Of a DNA stretch of 64,000 bases, positions 47,501 through 56,700 are shown piece by piece. The position numbers were made by a program, and so were the translations under genes. The stretch is from NCBI GenBank assembly GCA_051155775.1, contig DAXETV010000002.1, forward strand, positions 15,306 to 79,305, given 5' to 3'. The stretch comes from CAYSCZ01 sp051155775. GTDB taxonomy: Bacteria; Bacteroidota; Bacteroidia; Cytophagales; Cyclobacteriaceae. The notes beneath the pieces were generated by a model. That model was not told the DNA's origin. It saw nothing but the letters and a program-made list of their open reading frames with translations, and ran no database searches. How positions within the stretch are numbered: the first letter of the stretch is position 1; every line of letters begins with the position of its first letter.

Positions 47501-47882
47501 GGTCATAGAAAATGATAATGGTAACCTTATTCAACATGAACTCCCAAACCTGGCACAGCTATCCAATATCAATACTTCAATAATCAAAGACTTTGACAAT
47601 GATGGCAATAAGGACATCCTCATAGCCGGCAACCTTTATCCGGTTGAGGTGGAAACCATTCGTAACGATGCCTCTATCGGTTTATTTTTAAAAGGTGGCG
47701 CCGGTTCATTTGATTTTCAACCGGTCATGGCTGTCAAAAGTGGGTTCTCTGTATTGGGGGATGTTAAAAATATGAAAGCTATAAACATTGACGGTGAAAG
47801 TTACATATTAATCGCCCGCAATGATGATTACCTAAAGCTCATTAAAGTGAATACGAAAGAAGAAGTTGTGGCGATGAGATAA
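44553..47882 (+). CDS. FG-GAP/VCBS-repeat and ASPIC/UnbV lipoprotein (paralogue 3 of 3)
   Basis: 1109-residue exported lipoprotein, starting with GTG 1 bp after the stop of paralogue 2 and with lipobox TLLAC (Cys about residue 15). It has the same plan as its neighbours: FYNGGGV motif, first propeller with DINNDGLIDLYF and DVNGDELLDIYV, ASPIC/UnbV (about 530–600: GIGAKITIQTD, GLGEYNEVDELIVQWPDGS), then HIENNFDDFQREVL and a second set of blades (DVNGDGKDDFYV, DYDLDGDQDLF). It is the most divergent of the three. The short, stop-to-start spacing indicates one transcript across all three genes. Confidence 0.88.
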   Translation: MKKYLILSFATLLACQQGSEKNNGLNTESKAPEAHQLFSFLSPESTGVSFVNKIQDNEFVNILTYEYFYNGGGVAAGDINNDGLIDLYFTANQGKNKLYLNQGDLKFKDITKSAGVESPQGWKTGVTMADVNGDELLDIYVCKSGKYDPENRKNVLYINNGDLTFTEKAADYGLDDQAYSTQALFFDYDNDNDLDLYLLNHSIRLFLGELAMDLKKQQDPYAGDKIFENQNGSFIDISSKAKLSQNPLGYGLGIAAGDINNDGWTDLYVCNDYVEPDYIYLNNKDGTFKNITKSATRHTSNFSMGVDINDMNNDGLQDIMVLDMVAEDNYRQKTNMRPMNPEEFYMAVENGFHYQYMFNSLQLNNGNNTFSEIAQLAGISNTDWSWAPLFADLDNDGWKDIFVTNGFRKEFSNKDFVNYRKQLTKKAIKKGKEVRLEAMRKLLDQLPVNKISNYVFKNNKDLTFSKMVGKWGFDQPSHSNGATFADLDNDGDLEVIINNIDHPAFIYENNSESGNYLQVQFNGPKYNTSGIGAKITIQTDEATQHYQHFLTRGYQSSMSDRIHVGLGEYNEVDELIVQWPDGSIQKLENVEGNKILKLNHKDASKAETPYYTEDLLFADATQQLKVKHKHIENNFDDFQREVLLPHKMSQFGPALAVADVNGDGKDDFYVGGAMNFPGALYLQGNSGFQKKNTPILLDHKKYEDIGATFLDYDLDGDQDLFVTSGGNEYNAGYENLQDRLYKNDGKGNFSSAQAALPELSESSGVVVSDDYDQDGDPDIFVGGRQVPGKYPYPATSYLLVNDDNKFSIAQPFENLGMVTDAVWSDADQDGWKDLLIVGEWMPLTIFQNNSGHLNNITNSMQTEEWTGWWYNITASDIDNDGDDDYLLGNLGKNYKYKASPEEPFQVFSDDFDNNGQNDIVLGYYNDGTLYPLRGRQCSSEQMPVIAKKFPDYHSFGQATLEQVYGEDNLTGALNYKANTFTSMVIENDNGNLIQHELPNLAQLSNINTSIIKDFDNDGNKDILIAGNLYPVEVETIRNDASIGLFLKGGAGSFDFQPVMAVKSGFSVLGDVKNMKAINIDGESYILIARNDDYLKLIKVNTKEEVVAMR

Positions 47883-47937
47883 ATAAATTTTCCTTTTCCA
47901 GGTAATTTTTTATATTGGAAACTTTAAAAATGCCAAT

Positions 47938-49377
47938 ATGAAAAATTTAGTTGTATTTATAATACTTACATTATTCTGTTTTACTGCTCAAGCACAAAAG
48001 ATACCATTTAAAAAAGACAAACAAATGGTCATCAGTGCTTTGGATAATAAGTTTAATGAATTAACCAGTCTAAGTGATGAGGTTTGGAGGCATGCTGAAA
48101 CGGCTTTTAAGGAAACCAAATCCTCAAAATCGCTGGCCGATTTTGCAGAAGCCAAAGGATTAACAGTAAAAAGGGGTGTTGCGGGCATACCTACAGCTTT
48201 TACTGCGGAATATGGTTCAGGAGAGCCTGTCATAGGCATTTTGGGAGAATTTGATGCACTGCCCGGGTTGTCACAAAAAACTGTTCCTACCAAAGACCCA
48301 CGCGTTGATGGTGCGCCAGGGCACGGATGCGGTCATAACTTATTTGGTGTCGCTTCACTTGGTGCAGCCATAGCCATCAAAGAGCAGATCGAAGCGGGGA
48401 ATCTTGAAGGAACGGTTCGCTTTTATGGTACGCCGGCAGAAGAGAAATTCTTTGGCAAGTTATGGATGATCAGGGAAGGTCTTTTTAATGATGTGGATGT
48501 CGTTGTGGACTGGCATCCCAGCGATGAGACCAAATCTGGTGTACAAAGCAGCCTGGCACTGGTTGATTTTATGGTTGAATTTACAGGTCAGGCAGCCCAT
48601 GCCTCCTCTGATCCATGGAACGGAAGAAGTGCATCTGATGCTTTAGAGCTGTACACCACGGGAATTAACTACTACCGGGAACATATCAAGCCAACCGTAA
48701 GGATACATTATCATATCCAGGATGGTGGAAAAGTAGTCAATGTCGTTCCTGATTATGCCAGGATCTGGACAAGGGTCCGTGACACCAAAAGGGAAGGTAT
48801 GGAAGTAGTATGGAAAAGGGTTGAAGAAATTGCCAAAGGGGCAGCCATCATGGCCAACGTGGACTATGAGATCAACCTCATCTCAGGGGTACATGAAGTG
48901 TTGGTCAACAGAACAGGCGGCACACGGTTGCAACAAAATTTAGAATATCTCGGTCCTATCGAATACACTGATGATGAGCAAAACTTTGGCAAAAAGATCC
49001 AGGAAGCCACCGGCAAAGAACAAGTGGGTATTGTAAGTGAGATCAACCCTTTGGAAGAAACGCTTGAGCACCCCATGGGTGGCTCTACTGATGTGGGGGA
49101 TGTAAGCTTTGTGGTTCCTACAGTCAGACTTAGGGTTACTACGGCGCCTAAAGACACCCCATGGCATAGCTGGGCAGTCGTGGCGTGCGGTGGGATGAGT
49201 ATTGGTCACAAAGGAATGATCTATGCATCCAAAGCCCTTTCCATGACTATGGTTGACCTTTTTAAGGATGATAAGCTAAGGGATGAGATGAAAGCGGAAT
49301 TTAAAGAGCGAAAAGGCGACTATGTTTACAAGCCCATCGTACCTGATGGCCCGCCGCCTATAGATTCCGATATATAA
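47938..49377 (+). CDS. M20 family amidohydrolase (AbgB-like), secreted
   Basis: 479-residue zinc peptidase/aminoacylase with a signal peptide (about 1–19, cut before QKIPF). The M20D layout is visible: GEFDALPGLSQ, the metal segment GHGCGHNLFG, EEKFFGKLW with the catalytic Glu, WHPSDETKSG, a dimerisation domain with FTGQAAHASSDPWNGRSASDAL and C-terminal HSWAVVACGGMSIGHKG. Members related to AbgB cleave aminoacyl amides such as p-aminobenzoyl-glutamate. Being secreted, it more likely acts on an imported amide in the periplasm. It follows the FG-GAP operon by 55 bp and precedes the DoxX gene by 4 bp. Confidence 0.88.
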   Translation: MKNLVVFIILTLFCFTAQAQKIPFKKDKQMVISALDNKFNELTSLSDEVWRHAETAFKETKSSKSLADFAEAKGLTVKRGVAGIPTAFTAEYGSGEPVIGILGEFDALPGLSQKTVPTKDPRVDGAPGHGCGHNLFGVASLGAAIAIKEQIEAGNLEGTVRFYGTPAEEKFFGKLWMIREGLFNDVDVVVDWHPSDETKSGVQSSLALVDFMVEFTGQAAHASSDPWNGRSASDALELYTTGINYYREHIKPTVRIHYHIQDGGKVVNVVPDYARIWTRVRDTKREGMEVVWKRVEEIAKGAAIMANVDYEINLISGVHEVLVNRTGGTRLQQNLEYLGPIEYTDDEQNFGKKIQEATGKEQVGIVSEINPLEETLEHPMGGSTDVGDVSFVVPTVRLRVTTAPKDTPWHSWAVVACGGMSIGHKGMIYASKALSMTMVDLFKDDKLRDEMKAEFKERKGDYVYKPIVPDGPPPIDSDI

Positions 49378-49381
49378 TTCC

Positions 49382-49801
49382 ATGAACTGGATTAAAAATA
49401 TTCATCGCTACCAAAACCTCAACCTGGCCATCATCATCATAAGGTTATGGCTGGGTACGGTGATGATCAAGCATAGCACCAACTATCTTTTTGGAGGGAA
49501 GATGGACGGATTTATATCTTATCTTACTAATCTGGGATTTGCTCTCCCTCAGCAAATGGCTTATACCTCACAGATCGCAGAATTGGTGACTGCGGTAATG
49601 ATTTTGCTGGGTCTAAGAATCGGTGCCATCATACTGGCATTCAACATGCTTGTTGCGGTACTCTTTGCACATAAACTTCTGATCTATTCTGAAGGCGAGT
49701 TAGCATTCAATTATTTCCTATTTGCTTTCATTTTATCTGTTACCGGGTGTGGAAAACTTGCTTTGGATCAATTAATATTCAAAAATAGTATTAGCTATTA
49801 G
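49382..49801 (+). CDS. DoxX family membrane protein
   Basis: 139-residue integral membrane protein with four hydrophobic helices (about residues 15–30, 57–77, 82–101 and 112–130), the DoxX/DUF417-like pattern. It starts 4 bp after the amidohydrolase stop and overlaps the convergent CoA-binding gene by 4 bp. DoxX proteins are linked to redox or quinone metabolism, but the role here is unclear. Confidence 0.75.
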   Translation: MNWIKNIHRYQNLNLAIIIIRLWLGTVMIKHSTNYLFGGKMDGFISYLTNLGFALPQQMAYTSQIAELVTAVMILLGLRIGAIILAFNMLVAVLFAHKLLIYSEGELAFNYFLFAFILSVTGCGKLALDQLIFKNSISY

Positions 49802-50244
49802 ATCTTTTTAACCCATCGCAATACCCTGTGAAATGGATCTACCGGTTTGAGGAACATCATGGGGCATCCATTGGTGATGGCGTGGATACCGTGTGCCTTA
49901 CATTTATCATTCGCTTCACTGCTGTAGCTACCATTTCCTATGCCCCGATGCATCCAAACGATGGATGCACCAGCTTTCGCACAATCATCTATTGCATGGG
50001 CCGATACCTCCGGGGAGCCAGCAAGAAATACAGACTCTACCTGGTCTGGCAGGGACATCAAATCAGGATAACATTTCTCCCCTTCTACCGTCTCAGCATT
50101 GGGATTAACCGGATAGGTTTGATATCCTGCTGATTTGAACTTTTTGAAAATATAATTAGCCGGAATATTACCTTTTCGGGAAACACCCACCACAGCAATA
50201 TGCTGATTAGATAGAAATTGATTGATTAGATCTTGTTGCAGCAT
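49798..50244 (-). CDS. CoA-binding protein (YccU-like)
   Basis: 148-residue Rossmann-fold protein of the CoA-binding domain family. It shows IAVVGVSRKGNIPANYIF near the N-terminus, the central VYPVNPN-like segment (TYPVNPNAETVEG), SVFLAGSPEVSAHAIDDCAKAG and TNGCPMMFLKP at the end. The length matches the stand-alone YccU-type proteins. Function is uncertain. It converges on the DoxX gene. Confidence 0.88.
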   Translation of the reverse strand: MLQQDLINQFLSNQHIAVVGVSRKGNIPANYIFKKFKSAGYQTYPVNPNAETVEGEKCYPDLMSLPDQVESVFLAGSPEVSAHAIDDCAKAGASIVWMHRGIGNGSYSSEANDKCKAHGIHAITNGCPMMFLKPVDPFHRVLRWVKKI

Positions 50245-50502
50245 TTTTTTTAATAAATCTCAGTGTTGATCATCAATTATACAATGACAGAGGTCAGTCT
50301 AAGCTGAAAAATTTTAAGTAGGGCTTTCAGCGTGACCCATTAACTAGCAGGTATCTATGAAACCGGAAATTTGTAAAAGGATCATAAATGCCACGATGTC
50401 TTACTTCCGAATAGTACAACCTGAATTTTTCATATTTAAATATCAAATTCTTCAATTTTTATATCAATAATTGACTATTATTATCAAATATTTTTCTATA
50501 CC

Positions 50503-50985
50503 ATGAAAACAAAATTTAACCTAATCCTTTTTGCCTTCCTTTTTATCTCCTTTAGTGGCGTATCACAATCTAGCGAGATTATCTGCACTGCTTACAAACA
50601 AATTGTCAAAACGGGAGGGGTTTGGGGTCAATGGCCCGATCATTGGACAACTTACGAATCTGAAAGAAGGTCGGATCCTGTGATTAGGGTCACCACACTC
50701 AGCGAAGGTCCTCAGGGTGACTTCTATCGACTTCAGATGTTTATCGATGGTATTGTACAAGCAGATTTCAATGTAGCCTATGATCCTGAGGTTACTACCC
50801 AAATCAGGGGCGAATGGAATGATCAATATGTAAACTGCTACGCAGATGAAAATGGGGATTATGTATATACCCAAGTCGTCTCCTTACAGGGGTTAGCACA
50901 GGATCCACAACTGTGGGGCGATAATGAAAATGCACTTTTGTACCTGATGGTCTACTCCGAAGATTATTCTGTGGTATTGAAGTAG
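50503..50985 (+). CDS. Secreted hypothetical protein
   Basis: 160-residue protein with a signal peptide (about 1–21, ending before SSEIICTAYK). The mature part is mixed strand/coil with two Trp-rich segments (GGVWGQWPDHW) and no recognised domain. It is flanked by gaps on both sides and appears to be a single-gene unit. Confidence 0.65.
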   Translation: MKTKFNLILFAFLFISFSGVSQSSEIICTAYKQIVKTGGVWGQWPDHWTTYESERRSDPVIRVTTLSEGPQGDFYRLQMFIDGIVQADFNVAYDPEVTTQIRGEWNDQYVNCYADENGDYVYTQVVSLQGLAQDPQLWGDNENALLYLMVYSEDYSVVLK

Positions 50986-51119
50986 AATATATATCAACTC
51001 ATATTGGTACTGTTCTCGTTTTTTTCTGGTGGGTACTCATTAACCTACTCTATATGAACCTGAATAAAATGCCAGGGATGATGATGGGTACTTCAACAAT
51101 AACCATAAGTAGTAATAAA

Positions 51120-51506
51120 CTAATCCTCTACCAATAATAAACTAAGTCTACCAAAACGAATAACAGTATCGGCAGCATCTAAGCGGTAAGTATATAATCC
51201 GGGATCTAGTTGTGCCTCACCAACATAATCAAACGGTAGTATTGTAGCGGTATCTCCATCAATCTGTAATTCAACAAATGCGTACCGGTAAGCAAATCCA
51301 AATAACCGGTAGTCTGACACCGCTCCGGATGATATGTCACCGTAGTTATTATCCCCACCGCTGGTGTTTACTACTACATTTTCATAATTGTAATCACTGA
51401 TATTTTCAACCCTGATGTATGTACCTTCAGGATCAAATACCCGGTCTTCTTCTTCAGAACATGCTACAAAAGCCATTAATACAATAGCATAAAACCAATT
51501 TCTCAT
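51120..51506 (-). CDS. Small lipoprotein, unknown function
   Basis: 128-residue exported protein with a lipoprotein signal (LMAFVAC, Cys about residue 16), followed by an acidic linker EEEDRVFDPEGTYIRVENI and a beta-strand-rich domain (YRLFGFAYRYAFVELQIDGD). No family was recognised. A near -7 box TATATTTT lies upstream. It stands alone. Confidence 0.65.
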   Translation of the reverse strand: MRNWFYAIVLMAFVACSEEEDRVFDPEGTYIRVENISDYNYENVVVNTSGGDNNYGDISSGAVSDYRLFGFAYRYAFVELQIDGDTATILPFDYVGEAQLDPGLYTYRLDAADTVIRFGRLSLLLVED

Positions 51507-52087
51507 GATATATTTTGTTTATCTAAAATATAGACAGATAACCCGGGGCATTGGTTGGAATGATAGGATCGGCAGACTAATTATTGAGATATCTATGCCC
51601 CCACTATTGGAATACTTTTGACGTCAGCGAGCGCTGTAATGGTTCACCTGATATATTTAGAAAGAAAGCTTCATTTTGGTATAAAAATGATTTTTTCCCC
51701 TACCTGAAGTTAAAAATTATACTTTAAAACTTGAAGATTTTTAGTTTTTCTGAACAATATCCGGCTATCTAATCTCCTTTGTAGGGTAAAAAAATTCCTG
51801 CGCCACACCTTATACTTTTAAAAGAAACAATTACCCTGGGTGAAATGGGTGTGTTGAAATAGATTGGAACAAATGGCTATACGTAAATAGCTGCCATCAA
51901 AATGACAGACACCGGGAACTCTGATTCTACTATTTGGAATGCCACCAAAATAAAAATACCAGCGTATCAAATAAAACCATCACTTTAATGGTCTTGTAGG
52001 ATAATCCAAAAATTCTGTCTCAAATCATTTTGACTTTTACAATACCTCATTGAAATCTGATCCCAAAAAACTAATTGTATAGCCAGG
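51507..52087. other. Long intergenic stretch, no gene recognised
   Basis: Both strands and all frames were read. No ORF with plausible start, composition or motif was found. The only minus-strand frame crossing into the fucosidase end (51985–52200) is a shadow of that gene. Nothing else was recognised apart from the upstream region of the lipoprotein gene. Confidence 0.5.
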
Positions 52088-53407
52088 TCACTTCTTCTCC
52101 AATACCACAATATGGTCGATTTTATTCTTAGGAATGCTTGAAAGACTAAGAATGATTCCATTGCCCTCATTTTCAAATGATACTTTTTTATTATCATCAA
52201 AAGTATAAGCCTTTCTTATTTTCATACCATTTACTGGAACATAAAGCACAGGGTCCTCTACATCCAGCAAGTGAACAAATATTCGATCATCAGTCATGGT
52301 GGTCACACCCCAACTCCTTGAACCGGCAGGCCCTCCCCTGGTCTTGTAAATCGTTGACCCATACTTTTCCATCCATTTGCCCATCTCCTTCAGTGTGGCA
52401 ACATTTTCAGGTTGTATCTTACCGTTAGGCATAGGGCCGGTGTTTAATAGCAGGTTGGAATTTTGTCCGGCAGCTCTTATAAGCATGTGCAGCAGTTCTT
52501 TTGTGCTTTTAAAGTTGTTGTCCTTGATATTAAATCCCCAGGAGCCATTCATGGTCTCACATGTTTCCAGGGGCAATGAACCAATCTCTGTCTGATTAAA
52601 TCCCATGGTATTCTGGCCGGGAAGGTCACGCTCAAACATCTGAAAGTCTTCTCCCATGAAAGGCAGCTTGTGGTGGTTACTACCGATCAAAGCATTGGGT
52701 TGTAGTTTATGTATTAAGGCATAGGTTTCATCCAATCGCCAATCAGCATCCCACTGATCCCACATACCATCAAACCAAATACCACCGATCTCACCGTAAC
52801 TGGTCAGTAATTCACTGAGCTGTGTGTTCATATAGTAGATATACTTGTCCCAATCCCCTGAGTCCGTTCTGCCTGTATGATTACCGGTCTTACCACGCGG
52901 ATAATAATCCGGATGGTGCCAGTCCAGTTGGGAATAGTAAAAAAAAAGCTTAATACCTTTTTGATCACAAGCATCTTTCAATTGCCTGAGCACATCTTTT
53001 CCATAAGGTGTCCTGTCTACAATATCGTAATCAGACACCTCAGAATCATACATGGCAAAGCCATCATGGTGCTTGGAGGTTATGGTGATATACTTCATCC
53101 CCGCCGCTTTCACCAAGGACACCCACTCTTCCGCATCGAAGGCTACGGGATTAAAGAAATCGGGTAATTTTTCGTATTGATCTACAGTCATTTTCTTTGA
53201 ATGCATGATCCATTCTGCTATCCCAAAATCACCACCGCCACCCATCACACTATATACCCCCCAATGAATAAATAAGCCAAATTTAGCATCCTGAAACCAT
53301 TCCCGGGCTTCTAGGTTACCCTGGGAAGGCTTATACCCTTCCTGAGCATATGAAGAAAAAGCATTCATAAAAACTAAAAAGATGATTGTGAGGTATGGTC
53401 TTTTCAT
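52088..53407 (-). CDS. Alpha-L-fucosidase, GH29
   Basis: Secreted retaining glycoside hydrolase of 439 residues. A signal peptide (about 1–21, cut before QEGYKPS) is followed by the GH29 (beta/alpha)8 barrel: KFGLFIHWGVYSV, TITSKHHDGFAMY, the nucleophile Asp in GGIWFDGMWD (about residue 218) and the segment NLLLNTGPMPNGKI. A short C-terminal beta domain ends at the stop. Release of terminal L-fucose from glycans is the expected activity; it may feed the adjacent SusCD locus, but orientation and distance do not prove one operon. Confidence 0.92.
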   Translation of the reverse strand: MKRPYLTIIFLVFMNAFSSYAQEGYKPSQGNLEAREWFQDAKFGLFIHWGVYSVMGGGGDFGIAEWIMHSKKMTVDQYEKLPDFFNPVAFDAEEWVSLVKAAGMKYITITSKHHDGFAMYDSEVSDYDIVDRTPYGKDVLRQLKDACDQKGIKLFFYYSQLDWHHPDYYPRGKTGNHTGRTDSGDWDKYIYYMNTQLSELLTSYGEIGGIWFDGMWDQWDADWRLDETYALIHKLQPNALIGSNHHKLPFMGEDFQMFERDLPGQNTMGFNQTEIGSLPLETCETMNGSWGFNIKDNNFKSTKELLHMLIRAAGQNSNLLLNTGPMPNGKIQPENVATLKEMGKWMEKYGSTIYKTRGGPAGSRSWGVTTMTDDRIFVHLLDVEDPVLYVPVNGMKIRKAYTFDDNKKVSFENEGNGIILSLSSIPKNKIDHIVVLEKK

Positions 53408-53470
53408 TATTCAAACTTTGGAACACTATATAATTTAATAATAAATGTATGAAGAACTGACATTTCTATA

Positions 53471-53501
53471 AAAAAAACGCTCCCGGAGTCTTACGGGAGC
53501 G
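53471..53501 (-). terminator. Intrinsic-terminator-like hairpin in the fucosidase leader (minus strand)
   Basis: CGCTCCCG (53478–53485) and CGGGAGCG (53494–53501) form a perfect 8-bp GC-rich stem. On the minus strand a T7 run follows directly, an ideal intrinsic terminator, 64 bp before the fucosidase ATG. No gene on that strand lies upstream in the window, so it would act as a leader attenuator, end a small RNA, or stop antisense transcription. Confidence 0.7.
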
Positions 53502-53717
53502 ATAACCTAATTAAACCAATAATGAAGAAACCTAACCTAATTCGATAGGAATGTTTGTAGGAATTTTTAAATAAATTAAGATACTAAGCTAGCAGGTCTG
53601 ATCCGTTAATCGAATTCGGGTATCACTTAATTGAATTAAGGGGAAGAACTAAAATCTTTAAAATACAAATCCAACGTTGTGCTTTTCCATTATCCTTATT
53701 TTACTTAGTTTGTATTC
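53502..53717. other. Gap with possible short transcript, small leader-like ORF and direct repeats
   Basis: Next to the hairpin, AACCTAATT occurs twice (53504–53512 and 53534–53542). On the plus strand ATG 53522 opens a 8-codon ORF, MKKPNLIR, ending at TAG 53546–53548. No longer ORF, and no perfect -7 box, was seen. addA begins at 53718. Confidence 0.4.
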
Positions 53718-56700
53718 ATGTCATCAAAACCCTTTGTTGTTTATCGCTCCTCAGCCGGATCAGGAAAGACCTTCACGTTGGCTAAGGAATACATTAAGCT
53801 TTCCCTAAGATCACCGGACTACTTCCAAAAAATCCTGGCCGTCACATTCACCAACAAAGCAGCCGAAGAGATGAAAAACAGGGTGATTTCCTATCTAGAA
53901 GCACTGTCTAAAGGAGAGGGATTAATGACTGAAATGTTACTTCATGAAACGCTGCTAAGACCGGATGAATTAAAAGAAAAAGCCCATCAGTCACTGAAGT
54001 GTATTCTTCACAATTACTCCAGATTTTCCATTAGTACTATAGATTCCTTTTTTCACCAGGTGGTCAGGTCTTTTGCTATGGAGATTGGGATAAGGGGTGG
54101 GTTTGACGTTGAATTGGATAAAGACCTTGTCTTGGATAAAGTGGTGGATGAGCTGCTTGCCGATATCCATCATCATAAGGCACTGGTACAATGGCTTAAA
54201 GATTTCTCAATTGAACGCCTCACCCAGGGTGAGAAATATGAGATCAGGGAGGAAATAAAAAAACTGGGAAATGAATTATTTCAGGAACGGTTCAAAACAA
54301 AATACAGCAAGTTTTCAGAAAATGAGAGGAACCTGGAGCACATAACACAGCTGGACAGACAACTCCGTAAAAATATCTTCAGTTTTGAAAATCACCTTCG
54401 TTCTATTGGCAAAAAAGGTTTGGAAGCTATAGCAAAGCATAACCTCACAGAAGATGATTTCTCAAATAAAAAAAAAGGCGTTATCGGCCAATTCAATAAA
54501 TGGAATGATAGGAATTTTGAAGCCCCAAACAAAACCGCGCTTAAAGGATCAGAGGATCTCACCGTTTGGTATACTAAAGCATCCAAGAATAAAGAAATGA
54601 TTCGATCGCTGGCTGCATCTACCCTTCAGCCATTGCTTGTAGAAGGTATTAACTTTTTCAATAAAAATGTTGAAACCTATAAAACTGCACTGGAGATCAA
54701 GAGATATTTGTATGTCTTAGGTATTCTGACCGATCTCAATGTAAAGCTTAAGCAATACCGGGAAAAAAATGATTTGATCTTGATATCAGATCTGCCTGAT
54801 TTCTTAAACCAGATCACCGCAAACAGTGATGCGCCGTTCATTTTTGAAAAAGTTGGCCACCGCTATAATCACTTTCTGATCGATGAGTTTCAGGACACAT
54901 CAGTTTTTCAATGGAATAATTTTCAACCACTGATAAAAAATAGCCTGGCCTCAGGAAATTTCAACATGATCGTAGGTGATGTGAAACAATCGATCTATCG
55001 CTGGCGCGGAAGCGACTGGCAGATATTTTCTTCCGGAATAAATCAGGAAATCACAAAAGAACAGACTTATGAAAGGTTTCTTGACACTAACTACAGGAGT
55101 CATAATGCTGTTGTAGCGTTTAATAACAGTTTGTTTAGCTATTTATCACTGACCGATAATTACCGGGAAAATCTGGCTGAAACTTACAGAGGGGTGAGCC
55201 AAAAAGTATTCAAAGCTCCGGAAGAAAATCCCGGGTACGTAGAAGTAAATTTCTTTCCAAACGATGTGGATGATCAAAAGCATGAATCCATCAACCGGAC
55301 TATCAAAACTGTTGAAAAACTTCAGGATAATGGATATTCTACCAGTGATATGGCCATTCTGGTAAGGAACAATAAAGCTGGTGAAGAGATTGTTGAGGGG
55401 TTTTATACTTATAAAAGCTCAGAGCGCGCACAGAATAAATACAATTATGATGTTGTTTCTGCAGAATTTATGTACCTCAGAAGCTCTTATGTGGTCAAGT
55501 TCATCCTTTCAATATTTAAATATTTACATACCGAAGATGACATTGCACTCGCGCAGATTATTTATGATTATCAGGTCTATATTTTGGGTTATGCCAAAGA
55601 TGAAAACAAGCTGTTTCTTGGTTCAGGTACCGTCCATTTGCTGCCGGATGAATTTCTACTCCATAAATCCACATTAACGCGATTACCACTTTATGAAATG
55701 GTAGAGGGCCTTATCAGGATATTTAGTCTTTATAAGGTAAAGACTGAATTAGCATACCTCCAGGCCTTTCAGGATGCTATCCTTGATTTCAGCCGAAATG
55801 AAAAAAATACTATAGGGAAATTTCTCGAATGGTGGGATGAAACAGGCCATAAAAGGGCAGTCACTCCTCCCAAGCAAGTAGAGGCAATTCAAGTGCTTAC
55901 CATCCATAAAGCCAAAGGACTGGAGTTCAAGGTTGTATTAATACCATTTTGTACGTGGGCCCTTGATCATAACAATAGGAACGATTATATCATCTGGAGC
56001 AATAAACACCATAAAAAATTATCTGCTGAGTTAGATGCCGTTCCACTGAAATATGGAAAAAATTTAGAAGAAACCATATACGCTGAGGATTACAAACAGG
56101 AAAAAGAAAAAATATTCATTGATAACCTTAACATACTTTATGTCGCACTTACCCGTGCAGAAGAGGCTTTAATCGTTTTTGGAGGAAAACAGAATGACTC
56201 GAAAGAGGATAAAAATGTTTCGGACCTTATATACCGGTATGCGCAAAAAGGAAGTCATCAGGCATATTGGAATGAAAATGAACTGCAATTAAAACTTGGT
56301 GGCTTAAAGTCTAAATCAACGCAAAAAAGCCTAGAATATCATGAAAGTATTGAAGATTACATTTCAAGCTCGTGGAGAAAGAAGATCAATATTAAAAAAT
56401 ATGGTTCAGACTATTTACTGGAAGACCAACATTTAAAAGCACCACGTATCAATGAAGGAGTGGTCATTCACGAGATGCTGGCTTCCATCAAATATGAATA
56501 TGAGCTTAAAAAACTACTCAATACCTCGGCAATTGACTGGGGTTTACCGGAAGATATTTTTGAAAAAATTACCCAGCAGATCCAATCAATCATAAAGCAT
56601 CCGGACATCAACGAATATTTCCAAATTGACTATAAAGTGGACAATGAATTGCACTTAATAGCTCCTGATGGTTCCCTATACAGGGTAGACCGGATCATGA

